This document shows positions 26,361 to 33,906 of a DNA stretch of 64,000 nt, one piece after another. Each line of letters starts with the position of its first letter. Position 1 is the stretch's first letter. The notes under the pieces are model-generated. The model was not told the origin of the DNA. It did not search any database and saw only the letters and a list, made by a program, of their open reading frames with translations. The stretch covers positions 1 to 64,000 of the IMG/VR virus record IMGVR_UViG_3300037507_002457; one strand, written 5' to 3'. Both the position numbers and the translations under genes were made by a program. The stretch is from a virus.

Positions 26361-27761
26361 ATGGAAAAAAGTAAGATTATAGAGTATGTTCTCAATGAAT
26401 GGGCGATGCGTTCGCCAGATGGTTTGGCGAGTGGACATGACACCCCAGAAAATATTTCTATATTAAATGAAATACTGGCAGAACGAGATGAGATCAATCC
26501 ACTTGCTTCTAAATATTTTGTAAATAAAGGAGGATCGTTAATCGCAAAAAATCATCCGATGTATCAAGACGGAACGAGCATAGAAATGATAAAGTCGGGG
26601 CAAGCGGCTAAAAAATGGCATAAAACTTTTGGCGCAAAGGCAAAATGGGATGTAAATTTTCTCACGCAAGAAAAAGGTTTTAATCAAAACTCCGCAGAAA
26701 AAATTATTGATGCATTGGATGAGCTTTCTGCACAGAATAAAATGGATTTTCTTGAACACTTGGATAATGAAACGCCGGAAAGTGCAGTAAGTTATATAAA
26801 CGAGAAAATAAAACAATCGGACTTCTTGAACTTTATGAAAGCATTGGACGGTGCAAGATCGTCGGCGAAAAAAGTAGATTCTACTGGTTCTGCGGGTCGT
26901 GGAGAATATATAATTGTATTGTTGATCAAAGACGCGAAAAGTGCAGGAACGAAGTCTGGGGATATTTTGCTGGCCGATGGTAGAAAAATAGATGTAAAAG
27001 AAGGTTCTGACATTTTTAGAATAACCGTTGCGGCATTCGGTAGAGGAGGATTTGATAAAGTTCCCTACATACGAGCACTCACAGAACTCATGGAATATTG
27101 TAGAAAAGATGAATATAAGGAAGCATTGATTGATCTTTTAAAAGAATCCGGTGCAGAAGACGGTTTAGGCTCGCTAGGAAAGAAAAGAAGCGATTATACT
27201 GCAACCGAAGATTTTATAAAAAATCCTTCATTATTTAGTTTGGGAGTTTCTGTAATATATGGTTTAGAAACTTTGCGATTATATGTAAGAGGACTTTCAG
27301 AAAAAGAATATGGAACGGTTACTGGTACCGAGAAGGTAGAATTTGATTTAGACGATAGCACAAAAGTTCTTAAATTGAAAGACCTTGATGCAGAGAATGA
27401 AAAAAAGATAAAAGAACCAGCACCAGAAGGATCAACTGTTCAAATAAAAGTATCTCCAATTGAAAAACAAGCAAGAAAAATGGAAATAATAATTCCACAA
27501 ATAAAAAGACTTGAGTTTTTCAAATATCATCCCCAAGTTGATAAAGACATTTACGACCCAGTTAAAGTTGCAAGTGAAATGCTCAAGGCTGTATCCTCAT
27601 CGGGGGGAAGTTATACTGGCGGAATTATTTTATTCAAAGAAAATGGCACATTTGAATATGAATCAAATCTAGAAAACTGGTTTGGAGACTGGATGTTTTA
27701 TGGTTATGCGCAGAGTGGACCAGTTCTTATCAAACGAAAAAGTAGCGGAGATGTACAATGA
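26361..27761 (+). CDS. Large soluble protein with tag-like N-terminus, unknown function
   Basis: The 466-residue protein starts MEKSKIIEYVLNEWAMR, similar in pattern to the recurrent N-terminal helix. Residues about 35-130 are mixed helical. A central region (about 170-225) contains DSTGSAGRGEYIIVLLIKDA and a KSGDILLADGRKIDVKEG strand pair that could be a nuclease- or protease-like fold (polar residues Glu and Lys on strands), but no family is assigned. The C-terminal part is beta-rich. It overlaps the next gene by ATGA. Confidence 0.5.
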   Translation: MEKSKIIEYVLNEWAMRSPDGLASGHDTPENISILNEILAERDEINPLASKYFVNKGGSLIAKNHPMYQDGTSIEMIKSGQAAKKWHKTFGAKAKWDVNFLTQEKGFNQNSAEKIIDALDELSAQNKMDFLEHLDNETPESAVSYINEKIKQSDFLNFMKALDGARSSAKKVDSTGSAGRGEYIIVLLIKDAKSAGTKSGDILLADGRKIDVKEGSDIFRITVAAFGRGGFDKVPYIRALTELMEYCRKDEYKEALIDLLKESGAEDGLGSLGKKRSDYTATEDFIKNPSLFSLGVSVIYGLETLRLYVRGLSEKEYGTVTGTEKVEFDLDDSTKVLKLKDLDAENEKKIKEPAPEGSTVQIKVSPIEKQARKMEIIIPQIKRLEFFKYHPQVDKDIYDPVKVASEMLKAVSSSGGSYTGGIILFKENGTFEYESNLENWFGDWMFYGYAQSGPVLIKRKSSGDVQ

Positions 27762-28636
27762 AAAATGAAATTGAAAAATTAATAGAAAACGTAATACTTG
27801 ACTGCGAATCTGACGATAGAATATCGTCCGGAGTATTTGATATACACAACGCCGATCACTTGGCTGTTTTTGTAGAACGCTCTGTGCGATTTGGGTTGAC
27901 CGAGGAAATAGCAGAAAATCTACTCGACACGGCAATGTTTGCAGAAGGAAAATATCCAGACCGCCAAGCTTATAACAAGGAAGGATGGTTGGTTACATTT
28001 CCATCTAAAGAATATCGTGACGCTGCAATAAAAAAAGGAACACACGCTGTATCGGACCCAACCCACGGTAAGGGTGGTATGAATCTTTACTATAAACGCA
28101 AGGGAAAACAAAGACGACAGACGGCACAGGCAACAACCTCTGTAGATCAACAAGTTAATACCGGTCAGACAGCAAAACAATCCGCGCCAGTTGCGCAACC
28201 AACAAATAAAAAAACTGTACAAACAGGAACTCCCTCGGATGCTCCAAAAGATTCTAAGCCAAAGTCGCAAGCTCCCGAAGAAGATTTGGATGTAGATTCA
28301 AGAAGTGACGCGCTATTGAAATATGCCGCAAAAAAACTTGGACCTACTTATAAAGGAAAGTATTCACAAGAACCAAGTTCGGAAGCACCAGCCGCACCAG
28401 CCTCAGCCGCCGCTCCCGCTATAGACGTTCCTGTGGTAACAACTCCTCCCGAACAATATTCTTCTGTATCAAAGAAATTTGCCGCTAAAAAAGGTTGGAG
28501 AGCGGAACCATATGGTGAATATAGAGATGTTGAAGGAAATACTGTAGCCGTTGTTGGATTGAGCGGTGAAGTTGTGCCGGTTAAGAGTGTTGACAGAGAT
28601 GAATACAAAATCTTTGCAGAAAAGAACATGACGTAA
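27758..28636 (+). CDS. Tagged protein with Pro/Ala-rich linker
   Basis: The 292-residue protein starts MKNEIEKLIENVILDCE (tag-like helix). A small domain follows at about 70-115 (GWLVTFPSKEYRDAAIKKGT, HGKGGMNLYYKRKGKQRRQ), then a long linker rich in Gln, Thr, Pro and Ala (about 120-215) and a small C-terminal domain (KKFAAKKGWRAEPYGEYRDV). Such linker-joined layouts fit flexible virion-internal proteins. Function unknown. Its start overlaps the upstream stop. Confidence 0.5.
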   Translation: MKNEIEKLIENVILDCESDDRISSGVFDIHNADHLAVFVERSVRFGLTEEIAENLLDTAMFAEGKYPDRQAYNKEGWLVTFPSKEYRDAAIKKGTHAVSDPTHGKGGMNLYYKRKGKQRRQTAQATTSVDQQVNTGQTAKQSAPVAQPTNKKTVQTGTPSDAPKDSKPKSQAPEEDLDVDSRSDALLKYAAKKLGPTYKGKYSQEPSSEAPAAPASAAAPAIDVPVVTTPPEQYSSVSKKFAAKKGWRAEPYGEYRDVEGNTVAVVGLSGEVVPVKSVDRDEYKIFAEKNMT

Positions 28637-28637
28637 T

Positions 28638-29036
28638 ATGGCAGGCAGCAACGCACAACTTCTTTGCACTTTCGCAAAGTATAATACATATCAAAACGAA
28701 ATAGATGCGTTGTCTGAGTATTACAACATACTTGAAAAGAAAGTGTATGTATTACAAAACGTCGCCAATAAGGACGAAATATTTCTGACATATAATGCTG
28801 AAAAGAACGGTAGTCAGTTTTATACCAACACCATTTCTGTTCATCGTAAAAAAGAACATAATATTATATACAGCATCAATGCTCTGAATGAACTTATCAA
28901 AGAGCAGAATAACGGCATAGTATCAAATACATTTCAGATAAACTGGGAACAATATAAGAACTCATTCATTACTGCCAGAGAAGGCAAAATAAAAGTCACG
29001 CCAACACGGTTGATGAAAATTTATCAGATAAGTTAA
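28638..29036 (+). CDS. Small protein, unknown function
   Basis: The 132-residue product starts 1 nt after the preceding stop (TAATATGG). It is a mixed alpha/beta protein (NIIYSINALNELIKEQNNGI, KIKVTPTRLMKIYQIS) without cysteine motifs, signal peptide or membrane segment. It is the last gene before the gp32 promoter region. No family is recognised. Confidence 0.5.
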   Translation: MAGSNAQLLCTFAKYNTYQNEIDALSEYYNILEKKVYVLQNVANKDEIFLTYNAEKNGSQFYTNTISVHRKKEHNIIYSINALNELIKEQNNGIVSNTFQINWEQYKNSFITAREGKIKVTPTRLMKIYQIS

Positions 29037-29122
29037 GCATAAACTTTCTTTAGTTTATAGTTATAGATACTTAACGAATGACTGATTAACGATTGAAAAA
29101 ATAGCCAACGGCTTCTTATAGA

Positions 29123-29151
29123 TTGACGATTATCATTTATTGAGTCATAGT
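29123..29151 (+). promoter_or_regulatory. Sigma70-like promoter of the gp32-like gene
   Basis: TTGACG (29123-29128), 17-bp spacer, CATAGT (29146-29151). The predicted start, about 29158-29160, coincides with the left arm of a hairpin. Confidence 0.55.
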
Positions 29152-29159
29152 ATTCAACA

Positions 29160-29209
29160 TTGACCGAGTTGAGTATTTTCAAATTGGTCAAAACACATTA
29201 ACAATTAAC
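29160..29209 (+). promoter_or_regulatory. gp32-like leader: 5' hairpin plus AT-rich repeat
   Basis: TTGACC (29160-29165) pairs with GGTCAA (29186-29191), with an inner TTGA/TCAA pair, giving a hairpin at the predicted 5' end of the mRNA. It is followed by ATTAACAATTAAC (29197-29209). T4 gp32 represses its own translation through a structured element followed by an unstructured AU-rich leader; this arrangement is similar. The 13-nt element recurs at 46506-46518. Confidence 0.45.
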
Positions 29210-29221
29210 GAATAAATAATT

Positions 29222-30046
29222 ATGTCATTAGACCTTAACAAAATTAAGTCGCGTCTTGATTCGCTCAAGAGCACACAAAACAAGACCACCGCCGTGTGGA
29301 AGCCAACACCGGGCAAGAACGTAATCCGAATCGTTCCTTATGCTCACAATCCTGAAAATCCGTTCATTGAACTGCTTTTCCACTATAATATGAACGGTAA
29401 GACATATCTGTCTCCTGCTTCATTTGGTCGCCCCGATCCTATCGTTGAGTTTGCCAACAAGCTCAAGAAGAGCGGAGACAAGGAAGAGTGGAAGACTGGT
29501 CGCTCGCTTGAGCCCAAGCTTCGTACATATGTACCTGTTCTCGTTCGTGGAGCAGAGCACGAAGGTGTGAAGTTCTGGGGTATGGGCAAGCAGGTGTATC
29601 AGGAAATCTTGAGCATTATTGCTGATGCTGACTATGGCGATATTACTGATCTGCGTGCAGGTCGTGACATTGTCGTGGAGTTCAAGACTGCCGAAGAAAC
29701 TGGCAAGAGCTTCCCCGAGACCACAATTCGCGTAAAGCCAAATCAGACTCCCGCGTTTGACCCTTCTGATGCCGCCATCAAGGAGAAGGTCAAGAACCAG
29801 AAGAACGTGACAGAACTGTTTCCGGAACTGTCTTACGAAGAACTGGCCGCTGTAATGGATACTTGGTTGAACTCTTCGCAGGAAGCTGCTGAAGATGGCG
29901 AGACTGTTTCCGCCACTGCTGCTACTACTGAAGCAGAACCCGCCGATGTTCCTGCACCAAAAAGTGCTACGACCAAGGCTGCGGTCAAGGCTCCTTCCAG
30001 CACTAAGGAAATTGCTGACGAATTCAACAATTTGTTCAACTCGTAA
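29222..30046 (+). CDS. 32: Single-stranded DNA-binding protein (gp32-like)
   Basis: The 274-residue protein has the gp32 layout: a short basic N-terminus with a LAST-like LDSLKSTQNKTT segment (cooperativity), an OB-fold core beginning AVWKPTPGKNVIRIVPYAHN, and a long C-terminal linker ending ADEFNNLFNS (the protein-interaction tail). The core contains no cysteines, so the structural zinc site of T4 gp32 is absent. It coats single-stranded DNA and recruits polymerase, helicase and recombinase. It has its own promoter and leader element, and the next gene is UvsX-like. Confidence 0.9.
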   Translation: MSLDLNKIKSRLDSLKSTQNKTTAVWKPTPGKNVIRIVPYAHNPENPFIELLFHYNMNGKTYLSPASFGRPDPIVEFANKLKKSGDKEEWKTGRSLEPKLRTYVPVLVRGAEHEGVKFWGMGKQVYQEILSIIADADYGDITDLRAGRDIVVEFKTAEETGKSFPETTIRVKPNQTPAFDPSDAAIKEKVKNQKNVTELFPELSYEELAAVMDTWLNSSQEAAEDGETVSATAATTEAEPADVPAPKSATTKAAVKAPSSTKEIADEFNNLFNS

Positions 30047-30079
30047 GTTGAACATAGTAGTAGAATAAATGATGAGAAG

Positions 30080-30111
30080 ATGGTGCGCCAGATGGAGTAC
30101 TGGCGCACCAT
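30080..30111 (+). other. Strong hairpin after the gp32-like gene, no U-tract
   Basis: Perfect 12-bp stem ATGGTGCGCCAG/CTGGCGCACCAT with an 8-nt loop (ATGGAGTA). There is no T run after it, so it may be an mRNA 3'-end stabiliser or processing site rather than a standard terminator. Confidence 0.7.
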
Positions 30112-30132
30112 TACTCAAACATACTATCATAT

Positions 30133-31353
30133 ATGAAAAAGAAAACTATTGAACACGAGATTGAATCATCTCGCGATGAACTGGCAGAAGCATTGGCTGA
30201 CTCCATCAATAAGAACAGCGACGGCAAAGTTGCTTTCTTCCTTGATGCAGAAGATGATCCTTCGCAAATTACTGACTGGGTTTCTACCGGAAATAGTCTC
30301 GTTGACTTGACTATTGCCAATCGACCAAATGGTGGATTGCCTGTAGGTAGAATTACTGAACTGACTGGTCTTGAAGCATCTGGTAAGAGCCTTATGGGCG
30401 CTCACCTGCTTGCTGAAACTCAAAAGAAGGGCGGACTGGCAGTATTCATTGATACAGAAACTTCCGTATCTACGGATTTTCTAACAGCCATTGGTGTAGA
30501 CGTTCCAAAGATGCTATACATCAATGTTGATACAGTAGAAGATGTTTTTGATAAGGTTGAAGAAATCATCACTCTTGTTCGCAAGAGCAGCAAGAATCGT
30601 CTTGTGACTATTCTGGTTGACTCTGTTGCCGCTGCTTCTACCAAGAAGGAACTGGCAAGCGATCACGGTGCGGATGGTTATGCCACCGGCAAAGCCATTG
30701 CTATCAGCAAGGCGATGAGAAAGATCACAGGACTTATTGCTAAACAGCGTGTATGCTTGTGCTTTACCAATCAACTTCGTCAAAAGGTAGGATTTGTTGG
30801 ACTTGGCGATCCTTGGACAACCAGTGGTGGTAAAGCCATTGCGTTCCACGCTTCGCTTCGCCTACGTCTAAAGCAGTTGAATCAAATCAAAAACGCTGAT
30901 AAACAGACGGTTGGTATTCGTACCAAGTGCACTGTTGTCAAAAATCGTATGGGACCACCTATGCGAAGTGCTGAATTTGACATCTACTTTGACCGAGGCA
31001 TCGACAACTTCAGCAATTGGTTGGAACATCTCATTGAATGGGATATTGTAACCAATGCCAAGAAGCCAAAGGTTGCAGGTGAAAAGAAGACAAAGAAGCA
31101 GTTGGAAGAAGAAAAAGAAGAAGATAAGAAGGCAAAGAACCTACAATTCATTATGCCTGTTGAAGGTAAAGAACCCGAGACAGTTGTATTTGAAAAGAAG
31201 GACTTGCCCAAGCTGCTCAAGGACAGACCAGAGTGCAGAGACTATCTTTATAACAAACTCGTTGAGAACTTTGTTATGAAGTATAAGGCTCCTAACTCTG
31301 AAATGGCTGATGACGTTGAATACGACGAAGCATCAGAAGGAGCAGACGACTAA
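30133..31353 (+). CDS. uvsX: UvsX/RecA-like recombinase
   Basis: The 406-residue protein carries a RecA-type core: Walker A GLEASGKS (residues 79-86), a Walker B-like strand VTILVDSVAA, and the GKAIAISKAMRKITGLIAKQ and GLGDPWTTSGGKAIAFHASL segments of loops L1/L2 and the NQ-containing motif (CFTNQLRQKV). It catalyses strand exchange in recombination-dependent replication. A charged Lys/Glu insert occurs near 310-345. It lies between the gp32-like gene and a hairpin. Confidence 0.9.
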   Translation: MKKKTIEHEIESSRDELAEALADSINKNSDGKVAFFLDAEDDPSQITDWVSTGNSLVDLTIANRPNGGLPVGRITELTGLEASGKSLMGAHLLAETQKKGGLAVFIDTETSVSTDFLTAIGVDVPKMLYINVDTVEDVFDKVEEIITLVRKSSKNRLVTILVDSVAAASTKKELASDHGADGYATGKAIAISKAMRKITGLIAKQRVCLCFTNQLRQKVGFVGLGDPWTTSGGKAIAFHASLRLRLKQLNQIKNADKQTVGIRTKCTVVKNRMGPPMRSAEFDIYFDRGIDNFSNWLEHLIEWDIVTNAKKPKVAGEKKTKKQLEEEKEEDKKAKNLQFIMPVEGKEPETVVFEKKDLPKLLKDRPECRDYLYNKLVENFVMKYKAPNSEMADDVEYDEASEGADD

Positions 31354-31359
31354 AATGAT

Positions 31360-31390
31360 CGTGTGGAGTGAAATACCTCCACACGGTTTT
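31360..31390 (+). terminator. Hairpin/terminator with GGAG and TGAAATAC loop
   Basis: Perfect 9-bp stem CGTGTGGAG/CTCCACACG (31360-31368 and 31377-31385), loop TGAAATAC, followed by GTTTTT. The same loop and inner stem recur at 31785. Confidence 0.75.
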
Positions 31391-31411
31391 TATTATTACG
31401 AAAGGAAACAT

Positions 31412-31777
31412 ATGAGCGAAGATGCACACGACATAAATAATCAGATAGAAGAAACGGCTATTGAGCCAAAGAATAAATTAAAAAAGACCAAGGCAGAAAA
31501 AAAGCCTAAAGCTAAGAAGACAAAGGTTGCAAAAACCCCAAAAGTAAAATTGACCCCTTTGACTGAAATGTCCTATGAGGACTTTGAAAAGCTTCTGGCA
31601 GAAAAGGGCGAAGAGGGCGTATTTGAGATGTATGCAGACGAAATCCGAGAACACGGCGATTGGATTTGGCGTGAACAAGATCGCGGAGGACCAATGTATG
31701 AACTAGACAGTTGCATCCGAATGGCCGAACAAGAACTGTTGGATGGTCTCTGGGGTCCAAGAGAAGAAGATATATAA
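31412..31777 (+). CDS. Small Lys-rich acidic-tailed protein
   Basis: The start is ATG 31412, preceded by AAAGGAAACAT (good Shine-Dalgarno). The frame is open further upstream, but that part would pass through the terminator hairpin. The 121-residue product has a Lys-rich N-terminal half (residues 20-50) and a folded acidic C-terminal part (LTEMSYEDFEKLLAEKGEEG, YELDSCIRMAEQELLDGLWG). It is bracketed by two hairpins with identical loops. Function unknown; a small DNA-associated or UvsX-associated factor is possible. Confidence 0.55.
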   Translation: MSEDAHDINNQIEETAIEPKNKLKKTKAEKKPKAKKTKVAKTPKVKLTPLTEMSYEDFEKLLAEKGEEGVFEMYADEIREHGDWIWREQDRGGPMYELDSCIRMAEQELLDGLWGPREEDI

Positions 31778-31784
31778 AAATAAT

Positions 31785-31810
31785 CATATGGAGTGAAATA
31801 CCTCCATATG
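31785..31810 (+). other. Second hairpin with the same loop
   Basis: Perfect 9-bp stem CATATGGAG/CTCCATATG (31785-31793 and 31802-31810) with loop TGAAATAC. There is no T run. The stem differs from the copy at 31360 by compensatory changes, while the GGAG and loop are unchanged. Confidence 0.7.
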
Positions 31811-31853
31811 GTTCACAATAATAGATTTATATGATGTTTGACAGTAATACCTA

Positions 31854-31862
31854 ATATTTATT
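31854..31862 (+). promoter_or_regulatory. Late-type promoter box ATATTTATT
   Basis: Near-exact copy 5 nt before the homing endonuclease start at 31868. Confidence 0.4.
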
Positions 31863-31867
31863 AATAT

Positions 31868-32806
31868 ATGAAAAATCAAACATTTATTCCGAGCGATCAA
31901 TTAATTACATCATTATATGAGGAGTTCAAACGAGACGATACTATTATTAGTATGATGGCATTAAGAAAAAAAAACAATTTCGGTTCTAAGACGGGAAGAA
32001 AGGTTCAGTTGGCTATTTACAAAAAGTATGGAGAAAACAATATAAAGAAAATATGCTTGAGTAGGTGTGGAAAAAGTAGAAGAGCAAAATCTAAAGGAAC
32101 CTACAAACCATCGCCAGAAACAATACAAAAAAGAGCTAAAGCAATAAAGCAATCGTATATCAATGATCCAAAACTTATAGAATTGAGAAGAAAAAACGCA
32201 TACAATACGATAGTGGGAAGGAAACAGACGGACGAAGAAAAAGAAAAACGTGCCAATTTGTTGCGAGGAAAAAAAAGGAGTCAAGAAACGAAACTTCGCA
32301 TGTCTTTGGCGAAAAAAGGAATTCCTCTGTCAGAAAAGCATAGAAATAGTCTAATAGGAATATCCAGAAAGAAAGTAAATAGAAGTTATCCGAGAAGCGA
32401 AGAAACAAAAAAGAAGTTATCTATCATAGCAAAACAACAATGGAAAGATGGTATTCATACACCGACATATAGGTCAAAAGGTCAAATGGAGATGGAATAC
32501 ATTATTAAAACGATGGGGTATAACGTCGAACCCGAATTTATAATAAATGGACGACCATACGATACTTATATACCCGCAAAAAATCTGTTGGTGGAATATA
32601 ATGGAACATATTGGCACAGAGATCCTCGTTTCTACAAAATTACGGAAGAAGTAAAGTTAATACACCGGAAAGATGCCGAAAAAATAAACTTGGCAAAATC
32701 CCACGGATATGATATAGTAGTTGTTTGGCAACACGACTGGGAAAGTTGCGTGGATAAAAAACAATATCTTAAAGATATTTTAAACAAACATGGAAAACAA
32801 ATATAA
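31868..32806 (+). CDS. Homing endonuclease with NUMOD3-like repeats and Vsr-like core
   Basis: The 312-residue basic protein has NUMOD3-type DNA-binding repeats (KRSQETKLRMSLAKKGIPLS, PLSEKHRNSLIGISRKK, RSEETKKKLSIIAKQQWKDG; residues about 135-195). A PD-(D/E)xK-like nuclease core follows (YDTYIPAKNLLVEYNGTYWH, then IVVVWQHDWE). It is inserted between the UvsX region and RNase H, and its last codons overlap the RNase H start by 17 nt. The late-type box at the start resembles the T4 practice of late expression of such genes. Confidence 0.8.
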   Translation: MKNQTFIPSDQLITSLYEEFKRDDTIISMMALRKKNNFGSKTGRKVQLAIYKKYGENNIKKICLSRCGKSRRAKSKGTYKPSPETIQKRAKAIKQSYINDPKLIELRRKNAYNTIVGRKQTDEEKEKRANLLRGKKRSQETKLRMSLAKKGIPLSEKHRNSLIGISRKKVNRSYPRSEETKKKLSIIAKQQWKDGIHTPTYRSKGQMEMEYIIKTMGYNVEPEFIINGRPYDTYIPAKNLLVEYNGTYWHRDPRFYKITEEVKLIHRKDAEKINLAKSHGYDIVVVWQHDWESCVDKKQYLKDILNKHGKQI

Positions 32807-33845
32807 ATCAATTTTTGATAAAATAAAAAAAGAACACAATACATCGTCGTCCTCGGGATCTAAAAAATTAAACGACGACATATTGGTGGTTGATGGGCTG
32901 AACCAGTTTATAAGAACATGGATTGCCGTACCTACGTTGAGTGCAAACGGTGACCACGTTGGCGGAGTAACTGGATTTCTTACCAGTCTTGGATATGCTA
33001 TAAAACTATTACGTCCTACAAGAGTTATTGTAGTATTTGACGGTAAAGGCGGAAGCCAACGCCGCCGAGACATATATCCAGAATATAAGAACAATCGTAA
33101 AGTATCTGTTCGTGTAAATAGAGCATATGAAGAAATGAGCGATCCTAAGACAGAACAGGAAGCGATGATAAATCAAATGGTGAAACTGATTGATTTTCTT
33201 CGCAGCCTGCCTGTAAGTGTAATTTCTATTGATTATATAGAAGCAGACGACGCTATTGCTTATATTGCCACACAGATGTATTCAACATCCAAGATTACCA
33301 TAATGAGTGGTGATAAGGATTTTATTCAACTTATCAACGATAGAGTATGTATCTGGAGTCCTATCAAAAAGAAGATATATGGCGTGCAGGATGTAATCAA
33401 TGAATATGGCGTTCATCCTACCAACTTCATTTACTATCGTATATTAGAAGGCGATAGTTCTGATAATATTGATGGCGTCAAGGGAGTTGGACTCAAAACT
33501 GCTATCAAATGCTTTCCTATGCTTACAGAAAACAAAGAAACTTCAGTCGAAGAACTATTGCTTCGTGCCAAGGATTGTATAAACGAAAAGAAGATATATT
33601 CAAGTATTGTGGAACATTCCAAGATCTTGAATAGAAACTATATGCTTATGCAACTAAAGAACCCAAGTTTTGCAGGTTCGTTGCAAATGAAAATATCTGA
33701 TGCTGTAGAGAATGTATATGACTACAACAAGTTTCATTTTATACAAAAACTTACAGCACACGGTATGCACTCCACTATACCAAACTATCATGTATGGTTG
33801 CAGGAAGTATTCTATCCTTTGCACGTTATGGCAAAAACTGAATAA
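32790..33845 (+). CDS. rnh: 5'-3' exonuclease / RNase H (FEN family, T4 Rnh-like)
   Basis: The 351-residue protein shows FEN-type acidic motifs: DDILVVDGLNQF, VIVVFDGKGGSQRRR, DYIEADDAIAYI, MSGDKDFIQL, and the helix-hairpin-helix region EGDSSDNIDGVKGVGLKTA. T4 Rnh removes RNA primers and flaps on the lagging strand. The start overlaps the upstream endonuclease gene. The order UvsX region, rnh, helicase is consistent with replication function. Confidence 0.88.
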   Translation: MENKYKSIFDKIKKEHNTSSSSGSKKLNDDILVVDGLNQFIRTWIAVPTLSANGDHVGGVTGFLTSLGYAIKLLRPTRVIVVFDGKGGSQRRRDIYPEYKNNRKVSVRVNRAYEEMSDPKTEQEAMINQMVKLIDFLRSLPVSVISIDYIEADDAIAYIATQMYSTSKITIMSGDKDFIQLINDRVCIWSPIKKKIYGVQDVINEYGVHPTNFIYYRILEGDSSDNIDGVKGVGLKTAIKCFPMLTENKETSVEELLLRAKDCINEKKIYSSIVEHSKILNRNYMLMQLKNPSFAGSLQMKISDAVENVYDYNKFHFIQKLTAHGMHSTIPNYHVWLQEVFYPLHVMAKTE

Positions 33846-33860
33846 TTTTTCTGAATCAAA

Positions 33861-33889
33861 TTGACGAAACTCCAAATGCGTCGTAATAT
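33861..33889 (+). promoter_or_regulatory. Sigma70-like promoter of the helicase gene
   Basis: TTGACG (33861-33866), 17-bp spacer, TAATAT (33884-33889); about 11 nt leader before ATG 33907. Confidence 0.6.
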
Positions 33890-33906
33890 TCTAAACATCA
33901 TCATTT

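Noticed and set aside
31838-31867. TTGACA as a promoter for the endonuclease at 31868
   Set aside because: A -10 at normal spacing would touch or overlap the start codon; the ATATTTATT box fits better.
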